A DNA stretch of 64,000 nt from Maratus speciosus (GCA_963932465.1 OZ010788.1:672908484-672972483), one strand, 5' to 3'; shown: positions 10,941-22,648, numbered from the stretch's first letter. The notes: a model not told the origin generated them from the letters alone. Made by a program: numbers and translations.

Positions 10941-12210
10941 AAATGTTGTGATTATTTTCTTTTCGCTTATTCGAGAATTGTCCAGAAGAAAATATTGTAA
11001 TTTAAAGTTTGTACGTGAGGTGAGATGTCAGATAAAGTTATTCAAATTTTCAATAAGCATCCATACACTTTCTTGGAGAGAAAAAAAAAACATGCTGTAG
11101 GTGACAGTAACAACATACTAAAATTTCATTACTGTCAGCGTTCTAGGAAACCCATATTTAACATATAGTCGTTTTATTCATTTAATCAGTCATTTCATAA
11201 AGTCATTTCATAAAATCGTTTCATTAGGCTTTTATATATATTCGCTGAAGAATAAACTCTGAGTATTCACTTGTGACAAGATTTGCAGCTATCTAGTTGT
11301 CATAACAGCTTCCTGTCTCTTCATTTTATTATCGAAGTCGCCACTCAAAAGTATTGCACTATTCGATTAAATAAAAGTTCTTACTAGTAAAGTCCGTTAA
11401 TATCATATTATTGTAACTCTGCAGCCGCCACTATTGCATTTGGCACAGGATCTAAAAATTGTGGTGTTTCCTGGTAAAAGGATAAGAAGGCAATTATTTG
11501 AATATCCGCCACAACTTGGAATTCACTTTTATCGGATAAGAATAATTACGGCATTTCACCGCTTTAGCTTTTAGTTATCTCTCTACGATAGTATATATTA
11601 TTAAACGATGTTAATTAAGCTTTTCTATATTATTAAGATGATCTCATTTCCTGGTGAGGTATGTAGATTTTTAAGCAACTCAACAACACAAAAATCTTGG
11701 CTTAAGATGTAATGTCTGTTAATAAATACTAGCCGGGGAAGGAATTTCTGCGGCAATGCAGAGAGACCAATGAACCAATGGGATTATGTGACGATGCGAC
11801 TCTATTTCCTAATCGCGGAAGAATAATAAAGTAAAGTTTTCTTTCTGAAAACCGCGCGAAAAGGGCTTTTTAGAATTTAAGAAAAAATGAAAATGGAAAC
11901 AAATAAGAATTGCAGAACATATAATTTTAATAGAATTTATATCGGCATTTAAAATTGAATAAAAATGAAAAGACTTTGAAACAATAATAATAATGCGTAA
12001 AGAGTTTTTTAAAGAAGATTTTGAAAAAGAAATAAAATATACGCGTTTAGATAGAAATTAAATTAAAGTAAAACGAATGATTGGAATATTTTTTTTCATT
12101 TTTTTTCATTTATTTTTAATATGAAAGAATTAGATGAAACAAGACTTGTAAAATTATGTTAGGAAAAAATTAATAGAATATTTTTAACATAGAGTGGAAA
12201 TTAAATTGTC
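10941..12210. other. Spacer, nothing recognised
   Basis: AT-rich DNA with no recognised gene or clear repeat boundary. A small GC-richer patch at 11731-11870 has GCCGGGGAAGGAATTTCTGC and ACCGCGCGAAAAGGGC, possibly a fragment of an element that I cannot name. Confidence 0.4.
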
Positions 12211-12439
12211 ACAATGCAGCAGAATCTCGTTACAACGAATGTCACTTTAGCGAATTTTTCAGTTTAATGAATATTATTTGGATTTAAACTTTGCACTTTT
12301 GCACTGAAGAAGAATCTCGCTAGTAGATTCGAAACAGCTGTTTGCTGCTTTTCATATATTATTTGTGCATTTTAAACGTTGGTTTTTCTGTCTTTTTAAT
12401 ATTATTTGGATTGTTAACAAAATAGTCTATTATCCTTTT

Positions 12440-13470
12440 TCATTATGAAAACTAGGGATCGTACCCGGGCTTCCCGGGTTAAAGAATATAGGTGAAAACA
12501 TTTTTTTTAAATTGAAAACCAATAATTTTTTTATATGCAATAAATTTTTTAGATTGCAAACTTACATTAAAAAAGCATTTTTCATATGGAAAATACGAAT
12601 TATACAATCAAATAAATTTTTGAAATTTATCAAAAGCGATATTTTCTTATTAGCCGCATGCTAAGAGTTATTTGACGAAGATTTCGCTACTTATGGCATC
12701 CTTTTATATTCTGATAATTTCAGAGCTTATACATGTCTGTTAAATTGGTGTTTTATTTATGTTATTTTATTTATATATTCATAGGGAAGTTTTTTTTTAA
12801 TCAACATTAGCCGTAAGAAAATGAACTGTTTATTTTGTTTTAAGGGCAAACGAATTAATCTTTCGCAATCGAGCTCCGCACGATATAGAGAAATTAAAAA
12901 ATATTTCATGCTTAAAAACTGTTTTTAAAACCATAGACAATCAGTAAACTGAGGTGAACTTTACAAACAAATTCCATTTGAAAAAAAAAATCCTATTTGG
13001 TGATCTAAAAATTTTAATTGTACGATTACAAATATGTTTGATTTGTGTTTTTACAATATTATTCTTTTACTTGTTTATAAAGGAAGTATTAATTTCGTTA
13101 TGCAAAAATAATCAGAAACAAATGCAGAAAAATGTTTGTTGCTTTATGTGCAAAATGTTTATTACTATTATGTATTGAAACAGGCACGTGATAAGATAAA
13201 CTTTAAAAAATCATGCTTAAAAATTATTTAAAAAAATATAATACATTAGTCAATTAAGATACAGTTTTTAAACAAATTGCATTTGAAAGTAAATTTTTTC
13301 CCTATGCGACGAAAACTGAAGATGTACGATGGTCAGAAGATTAAAAAATTGCAGTAGCGAAAATTTCAAGGCCGAAATTTGATCGCGAAATGTTGCCATT
13401 CGCAAAATGACGTCAGCATTACGCACAGATACGTTTGTTCTTTATAATATAGATACTTAATCAGTAAAAT
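12440..13470. repeat. Long dispersed repeat, copy R2
   Basis: Matches parts of R1 (for example GGGCAAACGAATTAATCTTTCGCAA versus the R1 block near 6770-6810) and of R3 (ACAAATTGCATTTGAAAG, GTTGCCATTCGCAAAATGACG, CACAGATACGTTTGT). The short open frames here have no family signature. Confidence 0.5.
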
Positions 13471-13558
13471 ATAATAAAGATCAGTTATTAGGATGTGGTT
13501 ATCAATTGAAGCTCTTATGCTTGGCATTCCAAAAGGAAAAACAGCAATTTTCACTTTC

Positions 13559-13768
13559 TCAAAATTTGCATACGCACTTCTGATATCCATATTTATCATT
13601 TTTAAAAAATTTGTATTTTGTTTGATCATTTAAAACCCTTTTAATTTTAAACTTGAAGTCACGATTGTCAGCAACATCTTTTATGTAAACAGAAGCACTC
13701 TTTCCTTGAGATTCTAATCTCAATTCCGGAGAGTAAAAATTTCCGTAATTTATGTTTTTTAGACGCAT
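13559..13768 (-). CDS. Doubtful ORF, unknown product
   Basis: A 69-codon minus-strand frame beginning MRLKNINYGNFYSPELRLES, with a mixed charged composition (VYIKDVADNRDFKFKIKRV) that is less repetitive than most chance frames. It ends near a frame on the same strand (13366-13629) that continues with ANFEKVKIAVFPFGMPS, so a frameshifted remnant is possible. No known motif was recognised and no homology is claimed. Confidence 0.15.
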   Translation of the reverse strand: MRLKNINYGNFYSPELRLESQGKSASVYIKDVADNRDFKFKIKRVLNDQTKYKFFKNDKYGYQKCVCKF

Positions 13769-14344
13769 TTGTGTTAAAATGTTTAGTTTTATCTAAGAAA
13801 ATGATCGTTTCTTTTAAATATGACTTCATTATCACTTAAATAAGCATTTCGTCTAGTTCCTGAAACTTAGTACACATGCAGAAGGAAAAACAACATAGAA
13901 AATTTATGAGGAAAAATGCGTGTTTCAAAAGCAGCATGTCATTTTCCGTTATTATGCCCCTAATATAATATTTTGCTCCTAATGGGATTTTGTGACACTA
14001 AACCCTGTACAACAATTTTTATCATAAATTTTGAATTTTTATCAGAAAATAGCATGAATAAAGATAAAAATACCTCATTATTTCTCTCTTGTCTGCAATA
14101 ATAAAAGCTATCTAATGTTCACCATTTTAAAGAAATTTCATAAAATGCTTTTAAAATTAAAATATAAAAATGGAAATTATATTTAAAAAAAATAGTGCGA
14201 TCACATCTACAAATGGAGAGCTTTCAGCTTAAAAAAAAATAAAATTAGTAAAATTGGTTCAGCAGAAAGATAGGTCAGATGACTAAAAAACACACTTGTG
14301 TTTTAAATATATAGATTATATAAAATTAGGAAAAATTACATTAA

Positions 14345-14580
14345 CCCTTAAATGCATATGGTATCGTTTATGATACCATAATTGTTCCCTATTTATTGGA
14401 TTTTTTATTCACATATTCCGTATTTCCACCAGAAAAATAAAAAAGAAAATTTCACTCCATTTAATAACAGCCATTTCGTTATTAATAAACCGAAATTTAC
14501 CATTTATATTTTCTGGTATGAATTCCGATTCTCTGAATTATGAAATTTCGGGAACGCATTCTACCCTATGCATTAAAGGG
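14345..14580. mobile_element. TTAA miniature element
   Basis: 236 bp, flanked by TTAA at 14341-14344 and 14581-14584. Ends are CCCTTAAATGCATATGG and, complemented, CCCTTTAATGCATAGGG. Arms contain CCACCAGAAAAATA and TATTTTCTGGTAT around a loop with CCATTTAATAAC, matching the internal plan of other hairpin elements in the window. Confidence 0.75.
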
Positions 14581-14929
14581 TTAAGCAAATTATGTTATTT
14601 TGATAAAATTATAGTAGAATGTCCTAAGGAATAGCATTAAAATTTTATTATTTGAGAGAATTTTGAACAAAAACTTCAGGAACATGATATTATTTTAAAC
14701 CACGAATTTTGTTTGCTTGTCTAACTCGGCGAAGCAAATCCATTCAGGCGAGAATCATCAATTTCTGTAATATAAATCGCTATTATTTGCATGTCACCTC
14801 TCTTCTATAAAGACACTCTAAATGTTTGTAAAATATTGCGTTTTATCAGAGTGTTATTTCGATTACATTATTTTAAAAAATGAACCACTTTCACCTGTGA
14901 AGAATTTCAAAGCAGCTGGGCTGTGAAAA

Positions 14930-15525
14930 TGACGCACTTCTACAAAACATAATTCAGGTTTAAGAATTAAAATACACGCTTTTTTATAAAATGACGTCAT
15001 TTGCATCCGTTAAAGCAATCCACTTTTACAATCCACTCTTAAGCTTCGTCTATAGAAAAATGTGCATATGACGTCATTATCACGGAATAACAGACAATAT
15101 TCTTGACATAGCCCCTATTTTAATTTCAACTTTTTTTTCAGTTTTTATGAAAAAATGGCAACTGAAAGGTACAGTATCTCCTATTTTCGACTATTTTCCA
15201 TTTACTTTAAATAGAAATGGAGTACTTTTGTTGCCACGATAAGAAAAATGGTATTAAAAACTACAAAAAATTAATATCTCAAAAATAAATTGAGATACAG
15301 CTTTCAAACAAATTGTATTTAAAAGAGCAATTTTTTCCTTATACGACGGTGTAAAAATTTTAAATGTGCGAACTTTGTTTAGAAGTTTAAAAATTTGCAG
15401 TAGAGAAAATTGCAAAACCAAAATTTTATTTCAAATTTCAAAGTGTTGCCATTCGCAAAATGACGTATGCTTTACGCACAGATATGTTTGTCCTTTATAA
15501 TATAGATACTTGCTTTAAAGAATTT
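14930..15525. repeat. Long dispersed repeat, copy R3
   Basis: Homologous to R1 and R2. The block AATCCACTCTTAAGCTTCG contains the single TTAA (15039-15042) that corresponds to the occupied site in R1. Downstream it shares GACGTCATTAT, CGGAATAA, GGAGTACTT, TTGCCATTCGCAAAATGACG and TATAATATAGATACTT with the other copies. Confidence 0.55.
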
Positions 15526-15797
15526 TTCAGTATAGCGAATTTAATCAGTACTCTCCAGAGGTTCCTCTTAATGAGATTTTACTGTATATATATATAATAT
15601 TGTGGTATTTGCTGTTTTACAACTGGTAAAAAATGTTGTATTTATTCTTTACCAGAGATTTTCAAAACTGAATTCTTTATACTTTTCAAATTTTGATGTA
15701 TACAAAAGTTTTCTAATACTTCCGAACTTCCTTATTATGGAAAAATCACCATGAAACCTATGATAATCTTGTCCTATCCATTAGCCTTGCCCGTTAA

Positions 15798-15990
15798 CCC
15801 TTTCAGGGGCAAAGTACATCTGCTGTTAAATGTTAAAATGATTGGTTGACACCAGGATTTACAAGAAAAATTTTATTAAAGTAAATAAACGCGTTTCTTT
15901 GGGTATATATTATAAAGCAAAATTTAGGTTTAAAATTCTGGTACCAATATTGCATTTGAGAATTAAAATTAAGGGGTCTTAGGACTCTTA
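15798..15990. mobile_element. TTAA element of family A, right end eroded
   Basis: After TTAA (15794-15797) the left end CCCTTTCAGGGGCAAAGTAC matches the family A consensus, followed by GTTGACACCAGGATTTACAAG and, near the right, TTCTGGTACCAATATTGCAT and GAATTAAAATTAAG. The expected terminal GCCCCTGAAAGGG is not seen. Non-coding. Confidence 0.6.
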
Positions 15991-16519
15991 AAGATTCAAA
16001 ATTTTCGAAATTTTATTTTTATTTTAATTTTATTTTTTAGATGTTAAAGTCCTATCTTTTCTGAACATTTTAATATAATTGTTTCCTTGAAATTCTCATT
16101 ACAACAGAAGTTATGATTTTAGAATTATACCCGCTCAATAGATCAAGCGGCGTTTCTGAAACGTTGAAGTCATTTTTCTCCAAATGACATTTTTGGGCAT
16201 AACGCGCCAGATATCTCAAAAACTTCTGAATATGATTTCATGAAATTATCAAAACACATGTTTCATGTTAGTCTCTATAAACTGAACCTAAAATTTCCTT
16301 TTTATTGTTCAAAAAAATATTTTTATAGGTAAAAATTGAAATTCGAAAAATTTTGTATTAGCTCAAAACAACTTTGTATTAACTATATAAAAATGCTTTA
16401 AATACAAATTTATTTTAGGGTTCAGAATAATTATTATAATCTGAAATATAAGTAAGAAGCGAAATTTTCATTCTAGTTGCAAAATTTATTTTGTAATCCT
16501 ACACGTAAGCTGTTATACC

Positions 16520-16520
<1 letters not shown>

Positions 16521-16569
<49 letters not shown>
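16521..16569. repeat. Poly-T tract (49 bp)
   Basis: A pure T49 run in otherwise unremarkable AT-rich sequence. It could be the tail of a retroposed copy inserted on the minus strand, but no element body was recognised beside it. Confidence 0.9.
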
Positions 16570-16572
<3 letters not shown>

Positions 16573-17039
16573 CGTCAAATGTCTCAAAGTTTGGAGCCTT
16601 CTATAAATGCTAATTCTACTTCTTACAATTTTTTTAAATACATGAAATGAAAGAACGAACTTATATCGTTCATCCCAATAAAAATTGGGTTTTCAAATCA
16701 CATACATTTTAAGTTATTAGATGTTGAAAATGGTTCTTTTTTTTTCCCTTTTTTCCAGTTTTAAGAGTTCTGAGACTTCTTAAGTGGTATATATAATATA
16801 CCGCGGCTCTTCAAAGCAGTTAAACACTTACTTGGCTACTTTTATCGAAAAACCAACATCCGAAATATGCAATTTAGCCTTTTGTTAATATTCAAATAGA
16901 AATAGAGAAAGAATATACGTGAGCAATTTATTAAAAAGAAATTTTGTGTAAGAAATTCGAAATAATATTTAAGGGTTTGTAATTCTAACTTTCTTGTACG
17001 CACAAGCTCTTTTAGGTTTAATACATATATTTGATATTG

Positions 17040-17460
17040 ATATAGAATTTATTCATGAGATTAATCGTTAGATTTGCATTTCAGGCGGTATGCTGTGATG
17101 TTTATGTAATATTTACAAATGCTTAGAGTTTAAGGCATAACACAATACAAACACGCATAAATTTGACATATACCTTAAAGATCTTTCATATAATTGTCGC
17201 ATACACTCATTCCCCTTTACGTGGAATTTTCTTGGCTGATTTTCTATTTTATAAATAAATACGTTCCTGTGGAATAGCAGGTATTGCTCTGCAAGCAACT
17301 CATGCTAAAAGTTTTCTGTTTAGAAGTTTAAAGGAAATTTTCGTGAATTTCGAGTTGTGTAAATGTATTGTGTAATGACCTGTCAAGCTTCTCGGTAAAT
17401 CCCCTTTAAGCTGTAAGCTGATCCCATCTCAGCATTCTAATTATGATCTAATTTTGAGAC
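17040..17460 (+). repeat. Dispersed repeat ahead of the first Penelope fragment
   Basis: Shares an ordered set of landmarks with 23870-24240: ATAAATTTGACATATRCCTT, GTCGCATACA, AAATAARTWCGTTCCT-like, GCTGATCCCATCT. Each copy is followed within about 0.1-0.6 kb by Penelope-like sequence, so it could be a 5' untranslated piece or a shared insertion context. No coding potential. Confidence 0.5.
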
Positions 17461-17839
17461 ATTCTCGCTGTTTTCTTTTCTTTTCTTTTTTCCGTTCCTG
17501 GAAAAAAAATTTTAAACTTTCTTAACAAAATGCATTAATACATATACTTGAAAAAACTAAACATTTATTTTATTACTAGCAAATTTATTACTTACAATTT
17601 CAAAATTTAACATACAACATAAAAAAAGCAGTCGAAGTGTTGTACACATGAATCAAATGAAAACCCATTAAAAAAATGTTTAAATTTATATAACAGACGC
17701 AAAATAATACAGCTATAAATAAATTTAATTCCATTCGTCCTTGGAGCAGTAATGTTAAAATACGCCAATATGTCCATAATCGAGCTTTTATCATGCTTCA
17801 ATACCTTTTTTACACACTTTTATGGCATTATATATTCAC

Positions 17840-18063
17840 CACATATTTCCAATATGACGTAATATTCCATTTTTTTATTCGTCAAATTAATAAAATAATT
17901 TTAATTTTTCACATGGAAATCATAAAACAGAAAAATTATGACGTAACATTAACTTTTGTTTTTAATTTGTCAAACTATTTATTTTATTTTAATTTTTCAC
18001 GTGGAAATCTTGAAGTAGGAAAAGTTATGATGTAATATTCCATTTTTTAAAATTCGCCAAATC
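17840..18063 (+). repeat. Short tandem repeat, about 85-bp unit
   Basis: Three units start near 17853, 17938 and 18026 with ATGACGTAAYATT, followed by TTTTTCACRTGGAAATC and an AAACAGAAAAA-like string. The array continues at 18832 (TTTTTCACGTAGAAATC), showing that the Penelope fragment inserted within it. Confidence 0.7.
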
Positions 18064-18074
18064 ATTTAATTCAT

Positions 18075-18820
18075 CAGTAAATAAATAAATAGAAATGCTT
18101 AATTCATCTTTAAAAGTTAAAGTTAAACTTACACTATGTGCAAAATTACTTAAAAGATGACACAGTATCAAAAAAATGTTAAAATATTTTAATACCTTAG
18201 AACTTTCAACTATAAAAAACATAGTCTTCTTCAGAGGAATATAAGAAATACAACAGTTATATCGTTATTTCGAATACATAGGCATGACTTCGCGTAAACT
18301 TAAAGTTCGTATTAAAGAACATCTGAGAGATTTAAAGTATAACCGACCTACAACAGCCCTATCACGCAAGACTTAACCAGAAGCAGAATATACAAATTAA
18401 TTTCGAAGACGCAAAAATTATATATCCCTCAAAAAATTATCATGATTTAATTATCCGCGAATCAATAGAAATTTTTACTAAAGAAAATACTGTTTGTAAT
18501 GACGTTTTATCCTACAACATACCCAGAATTTGGCTCAGTTTACTTAAAGAATGATAAAACGAGTTATTTTCCACTTCCCTATATCCATGTTTTATTTTCC
18601 CAATGTTTCCGGATCTATAAATTAACTTCCACTTTCACTCCTTTCGTCACCATCTACGTGGATTTTGAAAATTAGGCGTCAATAACTGTTGTATTTCTTA
18701 TATTCCTCCGAAGAAGACTATGTTTTATAGTTGAAAGTATACTAAGGTATTAAAATAATTTAACATTTTTTAAATACTGTGTCATCTTTTATGTAATTTT
18801 TCACATAGTGTAACTTTAAC
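18075..18820 (+). mobile_element. Penelope-like element fragment with inverted terminal repeats
   Basis: 746 bp flanked by a perfect 11-bp duplication ATTTAATTCAT (18064-18074, 18821-18831). The left part (about 18110-18253) is the inverted complement of the right part (about 18684-18820); both include AAGAAGACTATG, ATAGTTGAAAG and AGATGACACAGTAT. Inverted terminal repeats of this kind and variable-length duplications are known for Penelope-like elements. Between them lies an endonuclease remnant. The copy lacks the reverse transcriptase and cannot move on its own. Confidence 0.75.
18270..18554 (+). pseudogene. GIY-YIG endonuclease remnant (Penelope-type, C-terminal part)
   Basis: Frame 1 reads YIGMTSRKLKVRIKEHLRDL and PTTALSR; after a frameshift the second frame reads INFEDAKIIYPSKNYHDLII, RESIEIF and finally IPRIW before a stop. 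YIG-x-T-x-R-x-L-x-x-R-I-x-E-H and the later LIIRESIEI match the endonuclease that follows the reverse transcriptase in canonical Penelope elements. It would nick DNA to prime reverse transcription. The frame is broken by stops and at least one shift, so it is dead. Direct observation: the motifs. Known: domain family. Inferred: parent element class. Confidence 0.75.
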
Positions 18821-19412
18821 ATTTAATTCATTTTTTCACGTAGAAATCTTGCAACAGAAAAATAATTGTTGTGGTAAGAATTTTATTGTGGACTTTTATT
18901 TGTTGGCAATAGCTACAACGAAAAATGTTTAAATTTGATTGGAAATCGCTGTTAAATTTGTAGTTTTTTATTAATTAAAAATTAATTGTAAGTTATTTCG
19001 ATTTCAGATTACTTTAGTTGCCTCGGCCGTGGCTTAATACACGTGTACATAACATTTCCCAATTCTGGCTTCCAAACTGTGGCTTTGTATAGCATTATAG
19101 ACAGATAGACAAATTTCAATTTTTATACATTAGATAATTAGAAAAATCATCTTAAAAAAATGCTAGATACGTTTTTTGACATAGTGTTTTACTAATCTAA
19201 AAATATATATATTGGGAGGAAAAGTACATATTCAAATTGGTTTTGTTAAATAAACAATTATCGGTAAAATGTATGTCTAAATTTTTGTTTTTAAACAACT
19301 TACATAAATTTGCAACATTTCATTTTTTACTTACATAATATCTTTACAAGAAAATATTGGATTCCTCTGAAAATTTTCAATTCCCGGTTTCTGACGGATT
19401 TGTATATTTCAT

Positions 19413-19798
19413 ACACTCTAAAACTGGGAGGAGTCTCTCTGTAAAAGATGTGATTCTTTTAAAATGCCCATAAAAGCAAAATAAAAAAAGAATCGACTCC
19501 ATAAAAAATGAACATTCACTTCTATGAAAGAGTGACTATTCACTCCTACCAGGGGTGAAAAACCGCACTCCTTTAGCAAGAGTGAATAGTCACTCCTCCG
19601 AAAGAGTGATTATCTACCCCTGTTTAGAGTGAATATTCACTACCCAGGAGTGACTATTCACTCTTTCAGGGAGTCAAAAATTTCACTTTTGCTCAGAGTG
19701 AATAGTCACTCTAAAGAGGTTGGGCATATTTTGACTCTGCGATAGAGTGACTATTCACTCCTCTGGAGTGAATAGTCACTCCTTTTTATTTATAGTGT
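19413..19798. mobile_element. Element made of alternating 16-bp near-palindromes
   Basis: Ends ACACTCTAAAACTGGGAG and, complemented from the right, ACACTATAAATAAAAAGG. Inside, GAGTGACTATTCACTC occurs exactly at 19530, 19648 and 19745, and its complement GAGTGAATAGTCACTC exactly at 19580, 19696 and 19766; several degenerate units lie between them (19604, 19627, 19671 and others). Exact copies alternate in orientation at about 50-bp spacing. Non-coding. Probably a miniature DNA transposon with repeated binding or hairpin sites. Confidence 0.7.
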
Positions 19799-20237
19799 AA
19801 GATCCTAACACGATTTGATTGAATTTAGAACATCAGTCCGTGAGTATTTGAATCTGTTTGTATGTGACACATATTTTGTGGGCGCTCTGTCTCAATAACT
19901 ATTGTAGGGAATTTATTCAAACTACAGATTCAGTTATACATTGTGATAAATGGGTGCTGATTATGTTTGGGTGCAAATTGACAAACAGGTGGCCCTGCTG
20001 TGTTGTATTTTCTGCTTTCTGTGTTGTATTGAACGGAACAAAAAAGGTCGATTGTAAATAGCGATCTTGAGCGATTTGTTCGGTTGTGAAATCCTGACAC
20101 GAGAAAAATATCGCTTCTAATACAGTTCAAAACTTTTTTTAAATGTATTATTGCTGTTTTTCATATAGATGACTTTTAGTATTGTTAAAAAGCATTGTAA
20201 AAAATATATTAGACGTAAAATATCTATTACAGTTATC

Positions 20238-20300
20238 AAAAAAAAAAAAAAAAAAAGAAAAAGAAAAAAAAAAAAGAAAGAAAGAAAAAAGAAAAGTAAA
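20238..20300 (+). repeat. Purine-rich A/G low-complexity tract
   Basis: An A-run followed by AAAGAAAAAG-type repeats. Poly-Lys and poly-Phe frames on both strands at 20117-20415 are produced by this tract and are not genes. Confidence 0.85.
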
Positions 20301-20423
20301 TCCTTCCCAGGCTTTCTCGCTGCAATCATTAAGAATATTTGGTGATACTTTGGTGATACGTTTTTTCATTAACTGCAAATTTTTGTATCAAACAACGCGT
20401 TTTAATGCTATATAAATATAGGG

Positions 20424-20665
20424 GAGACTAGGGAGGGTTGGCCCATGTTTTAGAAAATGATTTTTTTTAAAAATATTGAACATAGAATAAAGTTTTACAC
20501 ATTTTTTATTCTTTATATAATCAGTTATCAAAATCGAATTGTTACATAAGTAACATATAAGAAATTTGAAAAATGATTGATTTTAATCATGACAAAATAA
20601 TGGGTCAAAGCTCCCCCCATTTGAGAAGGTTGACCCACTATATGGGAGGCTTGGCCCACTTTGTT
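20424..20665. repeat. GGTTGGCCCA-type repeat fragment
   Basis: Contains GGGGAGACTAGGGAGGGTTG, GGCCCATG, GGTTGACCCACTATATGGG and GGCTTGGCCCACTTTG. A complementary-looking string, CTGGGTCAAGCCTCCCTAC, occurs at about 23468-23495. This may be a pair of ends of a larger element interrupted by the foldback and miniature elements between, but the match is loose. Confidence 0.3.
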
Positions 20666-21086
20666 TTTATTTTGAAATATTTGTGAAGAGAAATAAAATC
20701 AGTTTTGAAAAAGCAAAATAATTTTATGCTTCATGCTATAATTATTATTTAAAAAAATATTTTTGAAAATATGATGCTTAAACAAACCTGTTTAGTCGCA
20801 TTCGGAAGTCAGGAGAGAAAAATTTTGTTTTAAACAGGATTTTGTCTGAGCAGGTACAATTGTACTGTAGGGAAAACGAAATTTTAATATTTAAGACAGT
20901 ATTCCGTTACAGACAGATTACGTTTTCGTAGGGTTTCATGTATTATTATGTCCGGATTTAGAAGCTACTGTCCCACTTTTTTTTGTCTCCTTGTCCTACT
21001 TTTATAACACTCGACCAGACAACTCTAGATGTCACATAGTTTGGCTTCATCCCACTGTATTCATCCTGTTGAAATTTGTCTACATA

Positions 21087-22648
21087 CAGGGTGTCCAGCG
21101 AATAAGACCCTGATTTCAAAATTAAATATCTCAAAAACAAAGATCAATAGAATTATGCGGTAAACGGTAGCTTTATTAGCTAAGCTGTAAAAATGTTGTA
21201 CAGAAGTTTCAAAAATTAGTTGCGAAAACCGCTAACAGATGGCGCTGTAATCGCAATGCCTATAAATTGTGTTTTGAAGTCGAGAGCCCTAACGTCTGAT
21301 TCCTATATGGCTTCCTATGGAAGAACGAAAATTGGGAAAGACTGCTTTTTCTTCGGGGTGATGTGCAAAAGTGGAGGCATCTCGTCACAGAATTATTGCA
21401 TCAGCTTCAATTTTAGAGAATTTCAATTAATAGAATTTTCAATAAAAAGTTTAACAATCATTATATAAGAACTTAAAAAATATTTTATTTGGGTAATGTG
21501 CAGAAGCGGAGCCATGTGTTGACAGAATTGAGATTTGTTTCAAATTTTGTTATAAGCTACTTCGGTCCGAATACCAATATCTCTGTGGTATGTTTTTTAA
21601 ACTGTGAAAAAAGTTTTAATAAAAAAATCCAAAGTCTCTGGTTTTAAAATTTAATTAAGCTAAAAGAAACCCCTTTTTTACAAATCATTGAGCATTTACA
21701 ATAATATAATAAATCATATTTCAAATCACAATTCATAAACCATTTTTTTTTTAATTGTAGCGAATAGTTTGAATGAAAAAATATAAAGTTTCTATTTTTA
21801 AAAACTTAATTAAGTTAAAAAAGTAATTTTAATTTTAAAAACTGGTTTCATTTTTTTTATCATTGAGCACAGAAATATGGTGCAGCTTCTAGCGATAGGA
21901 TCCGAAGTGTTCGAAAGGCATGCAGCATCCAAAATCCTTTTCATTTGGCGTTGATGATATGACTTATCATCAATTCCTTTTAAAAAAGAAATAATTTAAC
22001 GCATAATTTTTGTCTCTAAAACTTTGTTTACAAAGAAAAGAAATATATGTGTTGTGCTAAAACCAAAGTATTATGCCGTGATTTAAAAATAAATCAAAAG
22101 CGAAAAATTACTTTTTTATTTATAATAATTCAGGTATAAACAATAATACCAAAATATTATGCCGTGATATAAAAATATAAAAAATAAATAAAAAGTACAA
22201 AATTATTTTTCTAAATATATGCATTTTGATTTAAATAATTATATGGCATTAAAGATTGAATTTAATAAAATATTTAAAAAATTCTTATAATGATTTCTAA
22301 ACTTTTTATTGAAAATTCTATTAATTGAAATTTTCTAAAATTAAAGCTGATGCAATAATTCTGTGACCAGATGTCTCCATTTCTGCACATCACCCCAATG
22401 AAAAAATGGACTTTCCCAATAGCGAGCCATCTAGGAATGAGACGCTAGGGCTCTCGACTTCGAAGCAGTTTACAAGTATTGCGATTACAGCGCCATCTGT
22501 TAGCGGTTTTTGCAACTAATTTTTGAAACTTCTGTACAACATTTTTACAGCTTAGCTAGTAAACAAACCGTTTACCGCGTAATTCTATTGATCTTTGTTT
22601 TTGAGATATTTAATTTTGAAATCAGGGTCTTATTCGCTGGACACCATG
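21087..22648. mobile_element. Foldback element with about 380-bp inverted repeats
   Basis: Left end CAGGGTGTCCAGCGAATAAG; right end complement CATGGTGTCCAGCGAATAAG; flanked by TA on both sides (21085-21086, 22649-22650). The arms run from 21087 to about 21470 and from about 22265 to 22648 and stay strongly complementary, including AGATGGCGCTGTAATCGCAA and AGCTAAGCTGTAAAAATGTT-like blocks. The 0.8-kb centre has no recognised gene. The 82-codon plus frame at 21220 is an arm shadow. TA flanks suggest Tc1/mariner-type mobilisation. Confidence 0.75.

Larger units (their letters stand above)
12217..15584. mobile_element. Possible pogo-like pair of ends
   Basis: The left string CAGCAGAATCTCGTTA at 12217 and the right end complement CAGTAAAATCTCATTA (ending 15584) are similar and lie in opposite orientation. 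Only the right side has a flanking TA. The 3.4-kb interior includes repeat copies R2 and R3 and no recognised transposase. The pairing may be fortuitous. Confidence 0.25.

Noticed and set aside
19530..19781. CRISPR-like array of short repeats
   Set aside because: Repeats are near-palindromes alternating in orientation, with spacers of unequal length; no cas genes, and the DNA is eukaryotic in character.
20117..20415. Poly-Lys and poly-Phe frames
   Set aside because: Translation of an A/G-rich low-complexity tract.
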